A stretch of DNA of 64,000 nt, from assembly GCF_003318235.1 (NCBI RefSeq), contig NZ_QOCG01000022.1, positions 1 to 64,000 on the forward strand, given 5' to 3'. Position numbers and translations under genes: made by a program. The DNA comes from Loktanella sp. D2R18. Its GTDB lineage: Bacteria; Pseudomonadota; Alphaproteobacteria; Rhodobacterales; Rhodobacteraceae. Below are positions 8,299 to 15,721 of this stretch, one piece after another. Each line of letters opens with the position of its first letter. Within the stretch, counting starts at the first letter, position 1. The notes beneath the pieces were generated by a model, which saw only the letters and a list, made by a program, of their open reading frames with translations, was not told the origin of the DNA and ran no database searches.

Positions 8299-9120
8299 TT
8301 ACGAAACGAATCGCAATGTCCCAATTATTGTTCCATCTGCGCGTCGAACTTCGATTGAAGATATTTCTTCGCTTGAACTTAGCTCGCAAGCAATCTCTTG
8401 TAGGTGTAACATTCCGGAAATGATTTCACTCGATGCGGTGATCGGCGCAGATAAGAAATCGCCATTTACATCTATATCCCACGCATGCGTTGATTTGTCG
8501 TTATTTGGGGCAAGCAAACTACTAATCGGGTAGGTGTACCGTACCGCTAGTTCTGAATTGTCCCCGAGTGAATAAGCGGCCTCTTTGCCGTCCTCGGCTG
8601 CATTTTGGATGGCCTTGGCGATTTCTATCGGTGATGTGGCGCCGTTTAAGATATTAAAGTAGCCGCGATGGGCTTGCAGCACGATTTCATTCTGACCAGC
8701 GCGAAGAACAAACACACGTGTTGCTTCGCTGCGTGCAATACGTGCGCAAAGTGCCAAGAGTATTTGGCGTTGGGCTGTACCTGCGCGAATATTTTCGGGT
8801 TTCAGCTCTGCCGCATGAGAATCCAGAGCCCGTAACTTTGGAAGTAGAAGACCGATGTTTAGCGATTGAGTGCCTTCGCAAATCAAGGAACCTTGAAGCG
8901 ACGCAACGGAGGTACGGTCGTTAGAGCGGACGATCAACGTGCATGCGTCAGGAATGTGCAGCGCGCCTTGCAACAGTGCGCGGCTTTGCGCTGCATAAGC
9001 GCCAAGTGTTGCAACATCGGCATGCGCCGCGACATTTGTAGGGAGCACATCCCTACCTGCAAAACTGTAAAGAGCAAGAAATCCGCGGCTGTTAAAAACG
9101 GGCCAATCGAAAGTTACCAT
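8299..9120 (-). CDS. Unknown protein at the head of the GTPase/roadblock island
   Basis: This 273-residue soluble protein is not recognised as a named family. It is in the same orientation as the two GTPase modules and separated from module B by 150 bases. The N-terminal 80 residues contain a pattern (hydrophobic strand, Gly-containing turn, helix ATLGAYAAQSRALLQGAL, then a strand TLIVRS) that resembles a divergent roadblock/longin-type fold; this is only an impression. The C-terminal end (SSIEVRRADGTIIGTLRFVS) looks like a beta-hairpin. It has no signal peptide or membrane segment. Its place between an IS relic and the modules marks it as a likely component of the same system. Confidence 0.6.
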   Translation of the reverse strand: MVTFDWPVFNSRGFLALYSFAGRDVLPTNVAAHADVATLGAYAAQSRALLQGALHIPDACTLIVRSNDRTSVASLQGSLICEGTQSLNIGLLLPKLRALDSHAAELKPENIRAGTAQRQILLALCARIARSEATRVFVLRAGQNEIVLQAHRGYFNILNGATSPIEIAKAIQNAAEDGKEAAYSLGDNSELAVRYTYPISSLLAPNNDKSTHAWDIDVNGDFLSAPITASSEIISGMLHLQEIACELSSSEEISSIEVRRADGTIIGTLRFVS

Positions 9121-9220
9121 AACTTTTTGCCTCTACACTACAAAAACCTGTGTCAGTTATCTCAGTGTTCGAAACCCGCAGTGCCTAAGAGTGCACGGAA
9201 GTTTGGTTCACTTGATGGAG

Positions 9221-9436
9221 TTAAGTATGTAGCACGTCACCAGTTATGCAAGCGGCATGTTGTTTGAGCAGCCCCACTTGAGTGGTCCAATTTGAAAGTG
9301 AGTGCATGATCGGCCTTTGGTCCATCGGGATGATGGCTTCGGGCGCTGGTGGGCGGTAGCCCAATGCACTGTGTGGCCGCTTGGTGCTGTAGTGTTTCCT
9401 CCAGCTTTCGATGAGCCAAGAACACTCTCTTATCAA
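9221..9436 (-). pseudogene. IS3-family transposase OrfB, C-terminal fragment
   Basis: Residues such as LIESWRKHYSTKRPHSALGYR followed by PPAPEAIIP and MDQRPIMH are the standard C-terminus of OrfB (integrase-core) of IS3-family transposases in Rhodobacteraceae. The catalytic DDE region is missing. Normal stop sequence is lost, so the frame runs through the terminal repeat (TTGGACCACTCAAGTGG on the minus strand) into flanking DNA. It is a relic. Confidence 0.85.
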
Positions 9437-9476
9437 ATACGGCTATTTGGACCCATAAGCGCTGACGTCAGACAGG
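9242..9476 (-). mobile_element. IS3-family element relic, internal deletion
   Basis: The relic consists of a left terminal region (9444-9475, repeat of 713-744) joined directly to the 3' end of OrfB and a right terminal sequence near 9260-9295. OrfA and most of OrfB are gone. With the OrfA relic at 352-651 it brackets the GTPase island in direct orientation. Confidence 0.7.
9444..9475 (-). repeat. IS3 end-like repeat, right copy
   Basis: Direct repeat of 713-744 (29 of 32 identical). See that entry. Confidence 0.7.
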
Positions 9477-9529
9477 CTCCCTGCATTTGCAATGCGGCCA
9501 TTGAAGCCTTGAGCCGCAAAAGACCGCTG

Positions 9530-9589
9530 TGAGCCCATTTTTGACCGAATCTGTTGCATCAACAAATGTCGACTTTGATGACCTTCGCT
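9530..9589. repeat. 60-bp dispersed repeat, copy 1
   Basis: The segment beginning TGAGCCCATTTTTGACCGAA and ending GATGACCTTCGCT recurs at 35893-35952 in the same orientation with two mismatches. Both copies lie in non-coding DNA beside gene relics. No coding potential is seen. It may be the end of a transposable element or a short interspersed repeat. Confidence 0.8.
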
Positions 9590-9592
9590 TTA

Positions 9593-10336
9593 CTATACGC
9601 CTGCCGCCACCTCCCGTGATGCGCTTTTCGCCGTGATTTGGAGTTTACTGAGCTCTCCCTCTAGCACCTTGCGCGCATCATCCATCAATGCATCGCGTCG
9701 CGCGCCGAGTAGATCGTCTTCGCGGCGTGTTCCGGGCAGCATTGTCCCGACCAGCAACCCAAACCCAAGTGCCACAGCCCCGACGGCAAGTGGTTGCTCT
9801 TGCATCGCGCCTTTGGTCTTGTGCGCCGTCCGACGGGCCTGCAATTCGACCGCTTCTTGCGCCGCTGATGCTGCCTTGCGGGCTTGAATGACCCGCTTGC
9901 GTGCTTTGGGTGGCAAGTGATCAAGACCCTTATCAAGGGTTGCACGCAATTTTGACGCTTTGGGGCGATGCGACATTTGTCCTGTCATATCCTTTCTTAT
10001 TTCATGATCGGCTTGTGCGACGCGGGCATCAAAACCGATCAACGCCTCCTCAGGGTCAACAGCTACTGGACCCTTTGCGCGTTCAGGCGCTGGTCGGCTA
10101 AGCGGGCCGGACGCCATGAGGCCGAGACCGATTAACGTCATCAAACTGCCTGCCGGGTTTTGACGCACACTTTCCCAAGCCTTGTGTGCGAGGTCTCCCC
10201 CAATTTGCCCGGTCGCATCGGACACCTGATCTGCGATGCGTTGTGGCGCCACGGCATCCGAGAGCGCGTCAAGCGTTGCTGCAAGGTCTGCGCGGTCCTG
10301 TTCGACACGTTCGGTCATTGTGTTCAGATTAGGCAT
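9593..10336 (-). CDS. DUF3618 domain protein
   Basis: The product has 247 residues. The N-terminus (VEQDRADLAATLDALSDAV) is the DUF3618 signature, a short helical region found in proteins next to holin-like and YqjD-like genes. Two hydrophobic segments follow, near 60-75 (SLMTLIGLGLMASG) and 185-205 (AVGAVALGFGLLVGTML). The start has a good AAGGAGG site and overlaps the preceding gene by 8 bases. It is the third gene of a minus-strand operon with a predicted EcfG promoter at 11265-11289, so it is probably stress-induced. A structural role at the inner membrane is inferred; no enzymatic motif is present. Confidence 0.8.
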   Translation of the reverse strand: MPNLNTMTERVEQDRADLAATLDALSDAVAPQRIADQVSDATGQIGGDLAHKAWESVRQNPAGSLMTLIGLGLMASGPLSRPAPERAKGPVAVDPEEALIGFDARVAQADHEIRKDMTGQMSHRPKASKLRATLDKGLDHLPPKARKRVIQARKAASAAQEAVELQARRTAHKTKGAMQEQPLAVGAVALGFGLLVGTMLPGTRREDDLLGARRDALMDDARKVLEGELSKLQITAKSASREVAAGV

Positions 10337-10724
10337 TGGTTGCCTCCTTTATTGCGTGAACATCACGGCGGATGTTTTCGTTCGTTTTGTTTGGCGACAG
10401 CGCTTCTGTGTTCAGCCGGGATTTCCCCATAAGCACAAACACCAGTGCGATCAGTAGCAAGGCACCGCCAACGATCAGCGCGGCAAGCGCAACAGACATG
10501 CCATTTGCAGCGATGTAGGCCACGGCAGCAGATGCCAGCACATTCAAGGCAACAAGTCCCATCAAGAAGGCAATCGCCAAAAATACCAACCCCATGGCAG
10601 CACGGCTGAGAATGGCTTTCAGTTCTGTGCGTGCGAGCTTCAGTTCGCCTTGCACGAGGGATGTAAACTGCCGGATCGTATCAACAAAAAGCACAGGAGT
10701 GTCGCGTAATGTATTCTTATGCAT
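10329..10724 (-). CDS. Holin-X/YqjE-like membrane protein
   Basis: Taking the ATG at 10724 gives 131 residues. The pattern is that of the Actinobacteria holin-X / YqjE (DUF1469) family: an amphipathic N-terminal helix (LFVDTIRQFTSLVQGELKLA) followed by two transmembrane helices (about 45-70 and 75-100). The longer upstream frame overlaps the previous gene and is unlikely. It lies between a YqjD/ElaB-like gene and a DUF3618 gene, the same trio seen as yqjD-yqjE-yqjK in enterobacteria, where the products are stationary-phase membrane proteins. The predicted EcfG promoter upstream fits that role. Confidence 0.75.
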   Translation of the reverse strand: MHKNTLRDTPVLFVDTIRQFTSLVQGELKLARTELKAILSRAAMGLVFLAIAFLMGLVALNVLASAAVAYIAANGMSVALAALIVGGALLLIALVFVLMGKSRLNTEALSPNKTNENIRRDVHAIKEATNA

Positions 10725-11229
10725 GGCCGCGCTCCCCGTTGATTTGTGCAAGCACAGAGCTATCATTGCCGACAATTTCTTCTTCGCTTCCGCGTGAACC
10801 TGCATATGGCGCCGCCCAAGGATCGGATTCCGCGACGTCGTCAGAGCGCTCAGGGTTGCGCGCCTTTAAAAAACGCGCGACCGCAAAGCCCGCAACTGCA
10901 GCACCACCGATAAACAACAGCGGATTCGCCCGCGCAATATCAGCCGTTTGTCGACTTAGCGTTGCGATGTCAGTGGTCCGTAGCTTCGTGGCGAGCCCTT
11001 CAACTTGATCGGCAAACTGTGCGACGGCCTGCGCTTGGGGCGTTTGGGCATCCAGTTGATCGACTGCGGCGTGCGCCGCTTCTGCCGTGTTTTGCACCCT
11101 GTCCGCCGCAGCATGTTTGACGTCTGTTGCCCTTGCGACGGTTTCGTTTTCAATGTCTGATTTCACTTTACGCCCAAGACTACCTGCGTAGTCGCGCGCT
11201 GTTTGGTTGAGATCGGATGTCGTTGTCAT
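10717..11229 (-). CDS. YqjD/ElaB-like membrane-anchored helical protein
   Basis: From the ATG at 11229 (site AAGGAGA, 8 bases before) the product has 170 residues. It is a long charged helix in the first 100 residues with many Ala, Gln and Thr, then a single transmembrane helix (PLLFIGGAAVAGFAVARFL) and an acidic tail. This is the layout of tail-anchored YqjD/ElaB-type proteins (DUF883-like), which bind ribosomes at the membrane in stationary phase in E. coli. Whether this one does so is unknown. It is first in the operon behind the EcfG-type promoter at 11265-11289. Confidence 0.7.
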   Translation of the reverse strand: MTTTSDLNQTARDYAGSLGRKVKSDIENETVARATDVKHAAADRVQNTAEAAHAAVDQLDAQTPQAQAVAQFADQVEGLATKLRTTDIATLSRQTADIARANPLLFIGGAAVAGFAVARFLKARNPERSDDVAESDPWAAPYAGSRGSEEEIVGNDSSVLAQINGERGHA

Positions 11230-11264
11230 CGTTTCATCTCCTTGTGTTGTTCCGTTGGAAAACC

Positions 11265-11289
11265 AACACAAAGGGCTCGCAATGGTTCC
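11265..11289 (-). promoter_or_regulatory. Predicted EcfG (general stress sigma) promoter
   Basis: On the minus strand the sequence is GGAAC, a 16-base spacer, then TGTT, matching the alphaproteobacterial EcfG consensus GGAAC-N16/17-CGTT except for one base. It lies 36 bases before the ATG at 11229. Confidence 0.7.
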
Positions 11290-11360
11290 ATAATAAACCA
11301 CAAAAGGTGCTGCGGGTGCGTCGCATAAATGGCAATTCAGGCATGTATCAAAAAATTAAA

Positions 11361-11384
11361 GCCGCAGCGGTTTCCCGCTGCGGC
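11361..11384 (-). terminator. Intrinsic terminator
   Basis: A perfect 10-bp stem (GCCGCAGCGG / CCGCTGCGGC, GAAA loop on the minus strand) is followed by TTTAATTTTTTG. It lies 24 bases past the stop codon at 11409 and should end the two-gene transcript from 12011. Confidence 0.85.
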
Positions 11385-11408
11385 CATTAAAAAATCTGGA
11401 TGTAGCTT

Positions 11409-11687
11409 CTAGTCGCGCCCGCGCAGCGCAATCCCTAACAAGACGCCGACACCCAATGCACCCGCTACGGCAAGCCCCGGGTTTTCACGCACGAATGCAG
11501 TACCTTGTTCATTGATTTTGCGCAGTTCTTTTGCCGTTTGCTCTGCTGCCTGGTTGACCGTCTCTTGCGCAGCTTCGAGACCTTTTTCGATTTGCGCACT
11601 TGCTTGTTCAGCCATAGCCGCAGTATCATGCTTGGCCTTTTCCAGGCCATTCTTGATAGTTTTTTCTGTCTCTTGCGTCTGTGTCAT
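11409..11687 (-). CDS. YqjD/ElaB (DUF883)-like protein
   Basis: The 92-residue protein has a charged, Ala/Gln/Glu-rich helix over the first 65 residues and one C-terminal transmembrane segment (GLAVAGALGVGVLLGIAL) ending RGRD, the classic tail-anchored ElaB/YqjD form. It is a second, shorter paralogue of the gene at 10717-11229. It follows the small gene at 11760-12011 by about 70 bases and shares its EcfG-type promoter and a terminator. Probable stationary-phase or stress role. Confidence 0.75.
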   Translation of the reverse strand: MTQTQETEKTIKNGLEKAKHDTAAMAEQASAQIEKGLEAAQETVNQAAEQTAKELRKINEQGTAFVRENPGLAVAGALGVGVLLGIALRGRD

Positions 11688-11759
11688 TTTTATATCTCCT
11701 GTTTGTGAAGGGCATTGCGATCACTCATTGATCTCAACGTCTCGGCTTCGGGTTTGCTG

Positions 11760-12011
11760 TTAGCGATCTTCTGCGACATCTTCTTCTGGGCTCTGGATAT
11801 CAATTGTTGGTACGTCCAACGTGATCTCCTCGGTTCCCAGTTCAACATCACCGAGCTCAGTTTCGTATTGAGGCAAATTACCACCCTCGATTGTGACATC
11901 AACGTCTGGCAGGCTTGCCTCTTGGGTTTGTTCGACATCGACCATGTAGATGCCGAAGCCGATAGCAAGCGCAGCAACAATAATGGCCGCTGAGGCAGTG
12001 ATCGTTTTCAT
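11760..12011 (-). CDS. Small anchored acidic protein
   Basis: The 83-residue protein has an N-terminal membrane anchor or signal (MKTITASAAIIVAALAIGFG) and a short, very acidic outside portion with no cysteines or recognisable domain. It has a GGGAGAT ribosome-binding site. A perfect EcfG-type promoter lies 33 bases upstream, so it is probably part of the general stress regulon. Function unknown. Confidence 0.7.
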   Translation of the reverse strand: MKTITASAAIIVAALAIGFGIYMVDVEQTQEASLPDVDVTIEGGNLPQYETELGDVELGTEEITLDVPTIDIQSPEEDVAEDR

Positions 12012-12043
12012 CGCTATATCTCCCGTTTCGGTTACATAGAGTA

Positions 12044-12068
12044 AACGAGCAGATGCGATCAGAGTTCC
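12044..12068 (-). promoter_or_regulatory. Predicted EcfG promoter
   Basis: The minus strand reads GGAAC-N16-CGTT, an exact match to the consensus, 33 bases before the ATG at 12011. Confidence 0.8.
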
Positions 12069-12158
12069 AATTTCATTTAGATTTTTGTTGCTGCCACTTC
12101 GCTAAATACGATTTTCTGTATGAAAAGATGATATCTTGACGATACATTGAGGGGCTTT

Positions 12159-12887
12159 TCAAAGAATAGGCCGCTTCATCACATGCGCATCGTAGAGCAA
12201 GCCAACCTCTGCAAGCGTCACGATATCTGGGATGCGTAGCGTGCCATCGGTCCAATTAGCAAGTTGTCGTTTACGCAGCGCGGCGAGCGTCTTATTTGTG
12301 TGCACAAGAGATAGACCCAAAGCATCTGCAAGATCCTGCTGCTTATACGGCAGCTTCATCTGCCCATCCTTCACCAAACCAAGCGCTTCGCCACGTTGAA
12401 ATATCCGCGCCAACGCCCATGCGACGGCCTGCACCGCATTGCGCTGCCCCAGTGTTGCAAGTGCATCGCCCAAAAAGTGTTCTTCAACAGCAGCATGCCA
12501 TGTGAGCGCATAGGCGCGTTCTGGCATATCTTTGAATAAAGACCACATCGCAGAGCGATCAAAAACACAAAGGGTCATTTTTGATGTCGCTTCGACGGAA
12601 TGTCCCATCTCTCCCATCATCGCGGCTTGCAAGCCGATAAAGTCGCCTGGAAATATCAGGTTCACGACTTGCCGCTTTCCGTCCGGCAAAATCTTATACC
12701 GCACCCCCAACCCGTGTAATGCCGTGAAAAGCTGTGGACTATTAGACCCTTCAATTAAAATTGGTGTCCCAGGGTCAATGACGATCTCTCCGACCTTAAA
12801 CCGCTGCATGTAGCGAACTTCTTCTTGGGTCATAGACGCAAAAATGCCACGCCGTCGTAATGGGCAATATTCACATTTAGTTGCCAA
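12159..12887 (-). CDS. Crp/Fnr-family transcription regulator
   Basis: The 242-residue protein has a cyclic-nucleotide-binding-type beta barrel (about 20-135), a dimerisation helix, and a winged HTH near 180-225 (YKQQDLADALGLSLVHTNKTL). The N-terminus has CEYC at residues 5-8, but the additional cysteines needed for a canonical FNR 4Fe-4S cluster are not all there, so oxygen sensing through such a cluster is unlikely. Many alphaproteobacterial proteins of this subgroup sit beside stress genes. It is divergent from the pseudo-receiver gene at 12975. Effector unknown. Confidence 0.85.
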   Translation of the reverse strand: MATKCEYCPLRRRGIFASMTQEEVRYMQRFKVGEIVIDPGTPILIEGSNSPQLFTALHGLGVRYKILPDGKRQVVNLIFPGDFIGLQAAMMGEMGHSVEATSKMTLCVFDRSAMWSLFKDMPERAYALTWHAAVEEHFLGDALATLGQRNAVQAVAWALARIFQRGEALGLVKDGQMKLPYKQQDLADALGLSLVHTNKTLAALRKRQLANWTDGTLRIPDIVTLAEVGLLYDAHVMKRPIL

Positions 12888-12974
12888 GTTTCTTACTCCT
12901 GCTATGTCATATGCTTATTCGGCGATGCAGCATTTTGCCTAAGATGTATCGACACATTTCTAAGGATACCCTCA

Positions 12975-13328
12975 GTGTTTAACGCATTCATCATCATTGA
13001 AACTGACCCTATCGTCATTATGGATTTAACAGGGCTACTTTCTGCCGATTATCCTAGCAGCCGCATCGACGCACCTGCAAATAACCAAGACATCGCCAGT
13101 ACCATCGCGCAAAGTGGCCCGAACACTGTTATTATTATCAAAGATGCGTTGCTGCGTGATTACCTCGACCCAATCAAATCCGCGGCGACGCGCGGCAACC
13201 GGATCGCTATTCTTGGCAACACGACCGATATTGACCTGCCTGCCATCACAATTGAAATGCCATTTACACAAGAAACCATTATCGGTGCACTTTGTTCTGA
13301 TGTGCAAGAGGCATCGCGCAGCACGTAA
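12975..13328 (+). CDS. Degenerate response-regulator receiver-like protein
   Basis: A GTG start with an AAGGA site gives 117 residues. The order of strands and helices follows a CheY-like receiver: [17 protein letters not shown] matches the acidic pocket and helix 1, [10 protein letters not shown] the beta-3 end, RIAILGNTT beta-4, and IEMPF the usual KPF turn. The conserved Lys before Pro-Phe is replaced by Met and the acidic pair is weakened, so phosphorylation is doubtful. Similar pseudo-receivers lie beside stress genes in related bacteria. It might bind a partner protein without phosphorylation. A moderately supported assignment. Confidence 0.6.
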   Translation: MFNAFIIIETDPIVIMDLTGLLSADYPSSRIDAPANNQDIASTIAQSGPNTVIIIKDALLRDYLDPIKSAATRGNRIAILGNTTDIDLPAITIEMPFTQETIIGALCSDVQEASRST

Positions 13329-13372
13329 CGCGCTACACGCTGCCCATTCACGGCGTCCCAATCGGATTGTTT

Positions 13373-13397
13373 GGAACGGTTTGCAGGTTCATGCGTT
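13373..13397 (+). promoter_or_regulatory. Predicted EcfG promoter
   Basis: GGAAC-N16-CGTT, an exact match, 46 bases before the DUF1328 start at 13444. It probably also drives dps. Confidence 0.8.
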
Positions 13398-13443
13398 TTA
13401 TCTCCAGAAGACACCATCGTGTCAGAATAAAAGGAGTGAAACA

Positions 13444-13605
13444 ATGTTATCTTACGCACTCGCGTTCTTAGTTGTCGCAATCATCGCGGCTGTTTTTGGA
13501 TTTGGCGGAATCGCCTCTGCTTCGGCTGGGATTGCCCAAATCCTATTCTTTGTTTTCCTGGTCTTGTTCGTCGTCACGCTGATCGTGCGTGCCGTTCGAA
13601 GCTAG
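13444..13605 (+). CDS. DUF1328 (UPF0391) small membrane protein
   Basis: The 53-residue protein ([20 protein letters not shown]...) is two transmembrane helices joined by a Gly/Ala-rich turn ([11 protein letters not shown]), the DUF1328 family pattern. The start chosen is the ATG at 13444 with an AAAGGAG site; longer in-frame extensions are not family-like. Members are stress-induced in alphaproteobacteria; the biochemical role is unknown. The upstream EcfG promoter agrees. Confidence 0.85.
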   Translation: MLSYALAFLVVAIIAAVFGFGGIASASAGIAQILFFVFLVLFVVTLIVRAVRS

Positions 13606-13635
13606 ATACAACGAAGAATAAGACAGGAGAAGATC

Positions 13636-14133
13636 ATGACAGACGCACTGAAAGTTGTTGCAACCCCGCATGAGACATCATCGGGGTTGCGCGAACCTGA
13701 AACTGTTGCAAAGGGGTTGGCCAGCGTATTGGCCGACACATATATGTTAACGTTCAAGACCCATGCGTATCACTGGAATGTGGAAGGCCCACTTTTCTAC
13801 GCGATCCACAACCTTACCGAAGGGCAGTACGAAGACATGTTCGCTGCGACTGATGTTTTGGCAGAGCGTATGCGCGCCATGGGCCAACTTGCACCGATGA
13901 CCATGACTGAAATTCAAAAACTATCGGTCATTGCGGACAGTGAGCCAGCACCAACAACGGGCGAAATGTGTGCAACGCTCGCCCAAGATCACGAGCGGAT
14001 ATCGCACCGTTTGCACGCGCTTATTAAACTCGCGGGCAAGCAAAACGACCCCGTGACAGAGGATCTGGCCACCGCAAGATCGGCGTTCCACCAACAAGCG
14101 GCATGGATGCTCAAAGCGCTTGTTGCAAAATGA
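13636..14133 (+). CDS. dps: Dps-family DNA-protection ferritin
   Basis: The 165-residue protein is a four-helix ferritin-like Dps subunit. Dodecameric Dps oxidises Fe(II) with hydrogen peroxide, stores iron and shields DNA. Ferroxidase residues at the subunit interface are present: His46 (in HAYHWNVEG), His58, Asp73 and Glu77, with the usual spacing. It has an AGGAGA ribosome-binding site, follows the DUF1328 gene by 30 bases and probably shares its EcfG promoter. A strong terminator follows. Confidence 0.92.
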   Translation: MTDALKVVATPHETSSGLREPETVAKGLASVLADTYMLTFKTHAYHWNVEGPLFYAIHNLTEGQYEDMFAATDVLAERMRAMGQLAPMTMTEIQKLSVIADSEPAPTTGEMCATLAQDHERISHRLHALIKLAGKQNDPVTEDLATARSAFHQQAAWMLKALVAK

Positions 14134-14135
14134 AC

Positions 14136-14171
14136 TGCGAAAATGGCCCCGCACGCGGGGCCATTTTCGCA
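14136..14171. terminator. Bidirectional terminator between dps and exoD-like gene
   Basis: A 16-bp perfect stem (TGCGAAAATGGCCCCG with its complement) around a short loop spans the gap between two convergent genes, with A/T-rich arms on both sides. Confidence 0.85.
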
Positions 14172-14792
14172 TCAAAAAGTACGCACCATCAAGGTAACGA
14201 CTGCAGCGTAAGGAACCAAGGCCAAACCCAATACCACACCATCACGTGTCAACATCGCGAGCGCCAAAAAAACCACTCCCACGCCCATGATCGACGATGA
14301 AAACGGTACGAATTCTAGCAACGGCATCATTAGCCCTGACAGCACGCACAACAATTGCGGCAAGTATATAAGCGGCCTGTGAAACATGACTCGAGCCCGC
14401 TTATTTGTGCGTCGATCAATCCAACACGCGACGGGATGTGCTTTCTTAAATGCGCCCTGCACTTTCGCGCCAGAAATCTGCCGGCTCAGCACCCAGTTTG
14501 GCAACCAAAGGTGAGTGCGTCCCATCATCATCTGCACTGACACCAAGAAAATCACGGCCCCCATTACAGCCGAAAACAGTGGCACACCGCTGAGCGGGGT
14601 CGCGACGGCCATAGCCGCAAGCAAAAGCATCGGCGCAAAACTATCGTCACCAACAGAGCTGATGACATCACGCAGGTTCACCGTATCTTCCTGAGCTGCA
14701 TCAATGACCCTGTCGATGACATCTGGCAAAGTTTGGTTTTGATATGACATGGCGATTGACGCGCGTTGATCGATCATGATCACCGCGCGCAT
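14172..14792 (-). CDS. ExoD-family exopolysaccharide synthesis protein
   Basis: The 206-residue membrane protein matches the ExoD family: an N-terminal amphipathic helix, the motif FAPMLLLAAMAVATPLSGVP, and four to five transmembrane helices. ExoD affects exopolysaccharide production and alkali tolerance in Sinorhizobium, with unknown mechanism. The ATG at 14792 has an AAGGAG site 3 bases away; an alternative ATG at 14750 lacks one. It follows phyR by 17 bases and is probably co-transcribed, which links it to the stress response. Confidence 0.82.
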   Translation of the reverse strand: MRAVIMIDQRASIAMSYQNQTLPDVIDRVIDAAQEDTVNLRDVISSVGDDSFAPMLLLAAMAVATPLSGVPLFSAVMGAVIFLVSVQMMMGRTHLWLPNWVLSRQISGAKVQGAFKKAHPVACWIDRRTNKRARVMFHRPLIYLPQLLCVLSGLMMPLLEFVPFSSSIMGVGVVFLALAMLTRDGVVLGLALVPYAAVVTLMVRTF

Positions 14793-14809
14793 TGGCTCCT
14801 TAGGAAACG

Positions 14810-15619
14810 CTATGCTTTCAGCGTCGCCGTGGACGCAAAGAACATCGCTTGGCTTACCGCTGACTGCACTTGGGTTTCTTGGAATGGCTTGGAAATCAAG
14901 AAAGCGGGTTCAGGACGATCGCCGGTCAACAAGCGCTCTGGGAAGGCCGTGATAAAGATCACCGGGACATCCATCTGCTTCAGCAAATCATTCACGGCAT
15001 CAATGCCAGACGAATTATCCGCCAATTGGATATCCGCAAGGATCAAATCAACCTCATGTTCGCCGCCAAGCGCCAATGCCTCTGTATGGGTGCGGGCAAC
15101 GCCAGTGACATCGTGACCAAGCGCCGTGACAATCGCGGTTAGATCTGCGGCAATGATGGGCTCATCTTCGATGATCATCACTTTGCCCGTCACGCTCTCG
15201 GCCAGTTCAGAATTTGCGGCCCCAATCAAATCACGAACTTCATCTGTGCTAATTTGCATGATCTTTCCGACACTATCGAGGCTGAACCCCTCAATCGTGC
15301 GCAAGAGCAACGCCTCGCGTGAATTTACGGTCAGTTTTGATAGTAAGCCGTGCGCGCGACCGCGAATGCTGTCTTCTGGATCAGCAAACAACTGACCAGA
15401 ACTTGACCATATCGCGTGAAAGCACTTGAATAGATTGACCTTTACCGACTCTTCGTTTTCAAAATCGCTACGATCTTTTAAAATAGCCTCGAGCGTAGCG
15501 ATTGTGTACTTGTCACCACGGGACTGCGACCCGGTCAGGGCACGCGTATAGCGACGGAGGTATGGCATCTCAGCCGCGATCAGATCGGAAAAACTTGCTT
15601 CCTGACCATTATCTTGCAT
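14810..15619 (-). CDS. phyR: PhyR, general stress response anti-anti-sigma regulator
   Basis: The 269-residue protein has a sigma-factor-like N-terminal domain (residues 1-140, with sigma2-like LRRYTRALTG and sigma4-like EGFSLDSVGKIMQI) and a C-terminal receiver (145-262) with phospho-acceptor Asp196 in LILADIQL, acidic pocket EDE at 151-153 and Lys in SKPF. Phosphorylated PhyR binds NepR through its sigma-like domain and releases EcfG. The gene is divergent from nepR-ecfG, the usual arrangement, and has an exact EcfG-type promoter, so it is probably autoregulated. Confidence 0.96.
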   Translation of the reverse strand: MQDNGQEASFSDLIAAEMPYLRRYTRALTGSQSRGDKYTIATLEAILKDRSDFENEESVKVNLFKCFHAIWSSSGQLFADPEDSIRGRAHGLLSKLTVNSREALLLRTIEGFSLDSVGKIMQISTDEVRDLIGAANSELAESVTGKVMIIEDEPIIAADLTAIVTALGHDVTGVARTHTEALALGGEHEVDLILADIQLADNSSGIDAVNDLLKQMDVPVIFITAFPERLLTGDRPEPAFLISKPFQETQVQSAVSQAMFFASTATLKA

Positions 15620-15652
15620 TTTTTTGTCCCTTTTTTACTTTTTCTTGGAACC

Positions 15653-15678
15653 AAACGTTTCGGTTGGCAGTTGGTTCC
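15653..15678 (-). promoter_or_regulatory. Predicted EcfG promoter of phyR
   Basis: The minus strand reads GGAAC-N16-CGTTT ending 34 bases before the phyR ATG. It lies inside an inverted repeat, GGAACCAA (15647-15654) and TTGGTTCC (15671-15678), so a plus-strand GGAAC faces nepR too. The nepR-directed -10 (CAGTT) is a poor match. Confidence 0.8.
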
Positions 15679-15721
15679 CAGATGGTGCAAATTTTTTTTT
15701 GATACAAGGCGGTGACCCAAG

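Noticed and set aside
11505..11763. Plus-strand ORFs opposite the YqjD/ElaB-like genes
   Set aside because: They are antisense readings of well-supported genes with ribosome-binding sites and promoters on the minus strand.
12159..12887. Oxygen-sensing FNR identity for the Crp/Fnr-family protein
   Set aside because: Only CEYC and one later Cys are visible, not the full four-cysteine set.
15647..15672. Plus-strand EcfG promoter for nepR
   Set aside because: GGAAC is present but the -10 region at the right distance reads CAGTT or AGTT, too far from CGTT to call.
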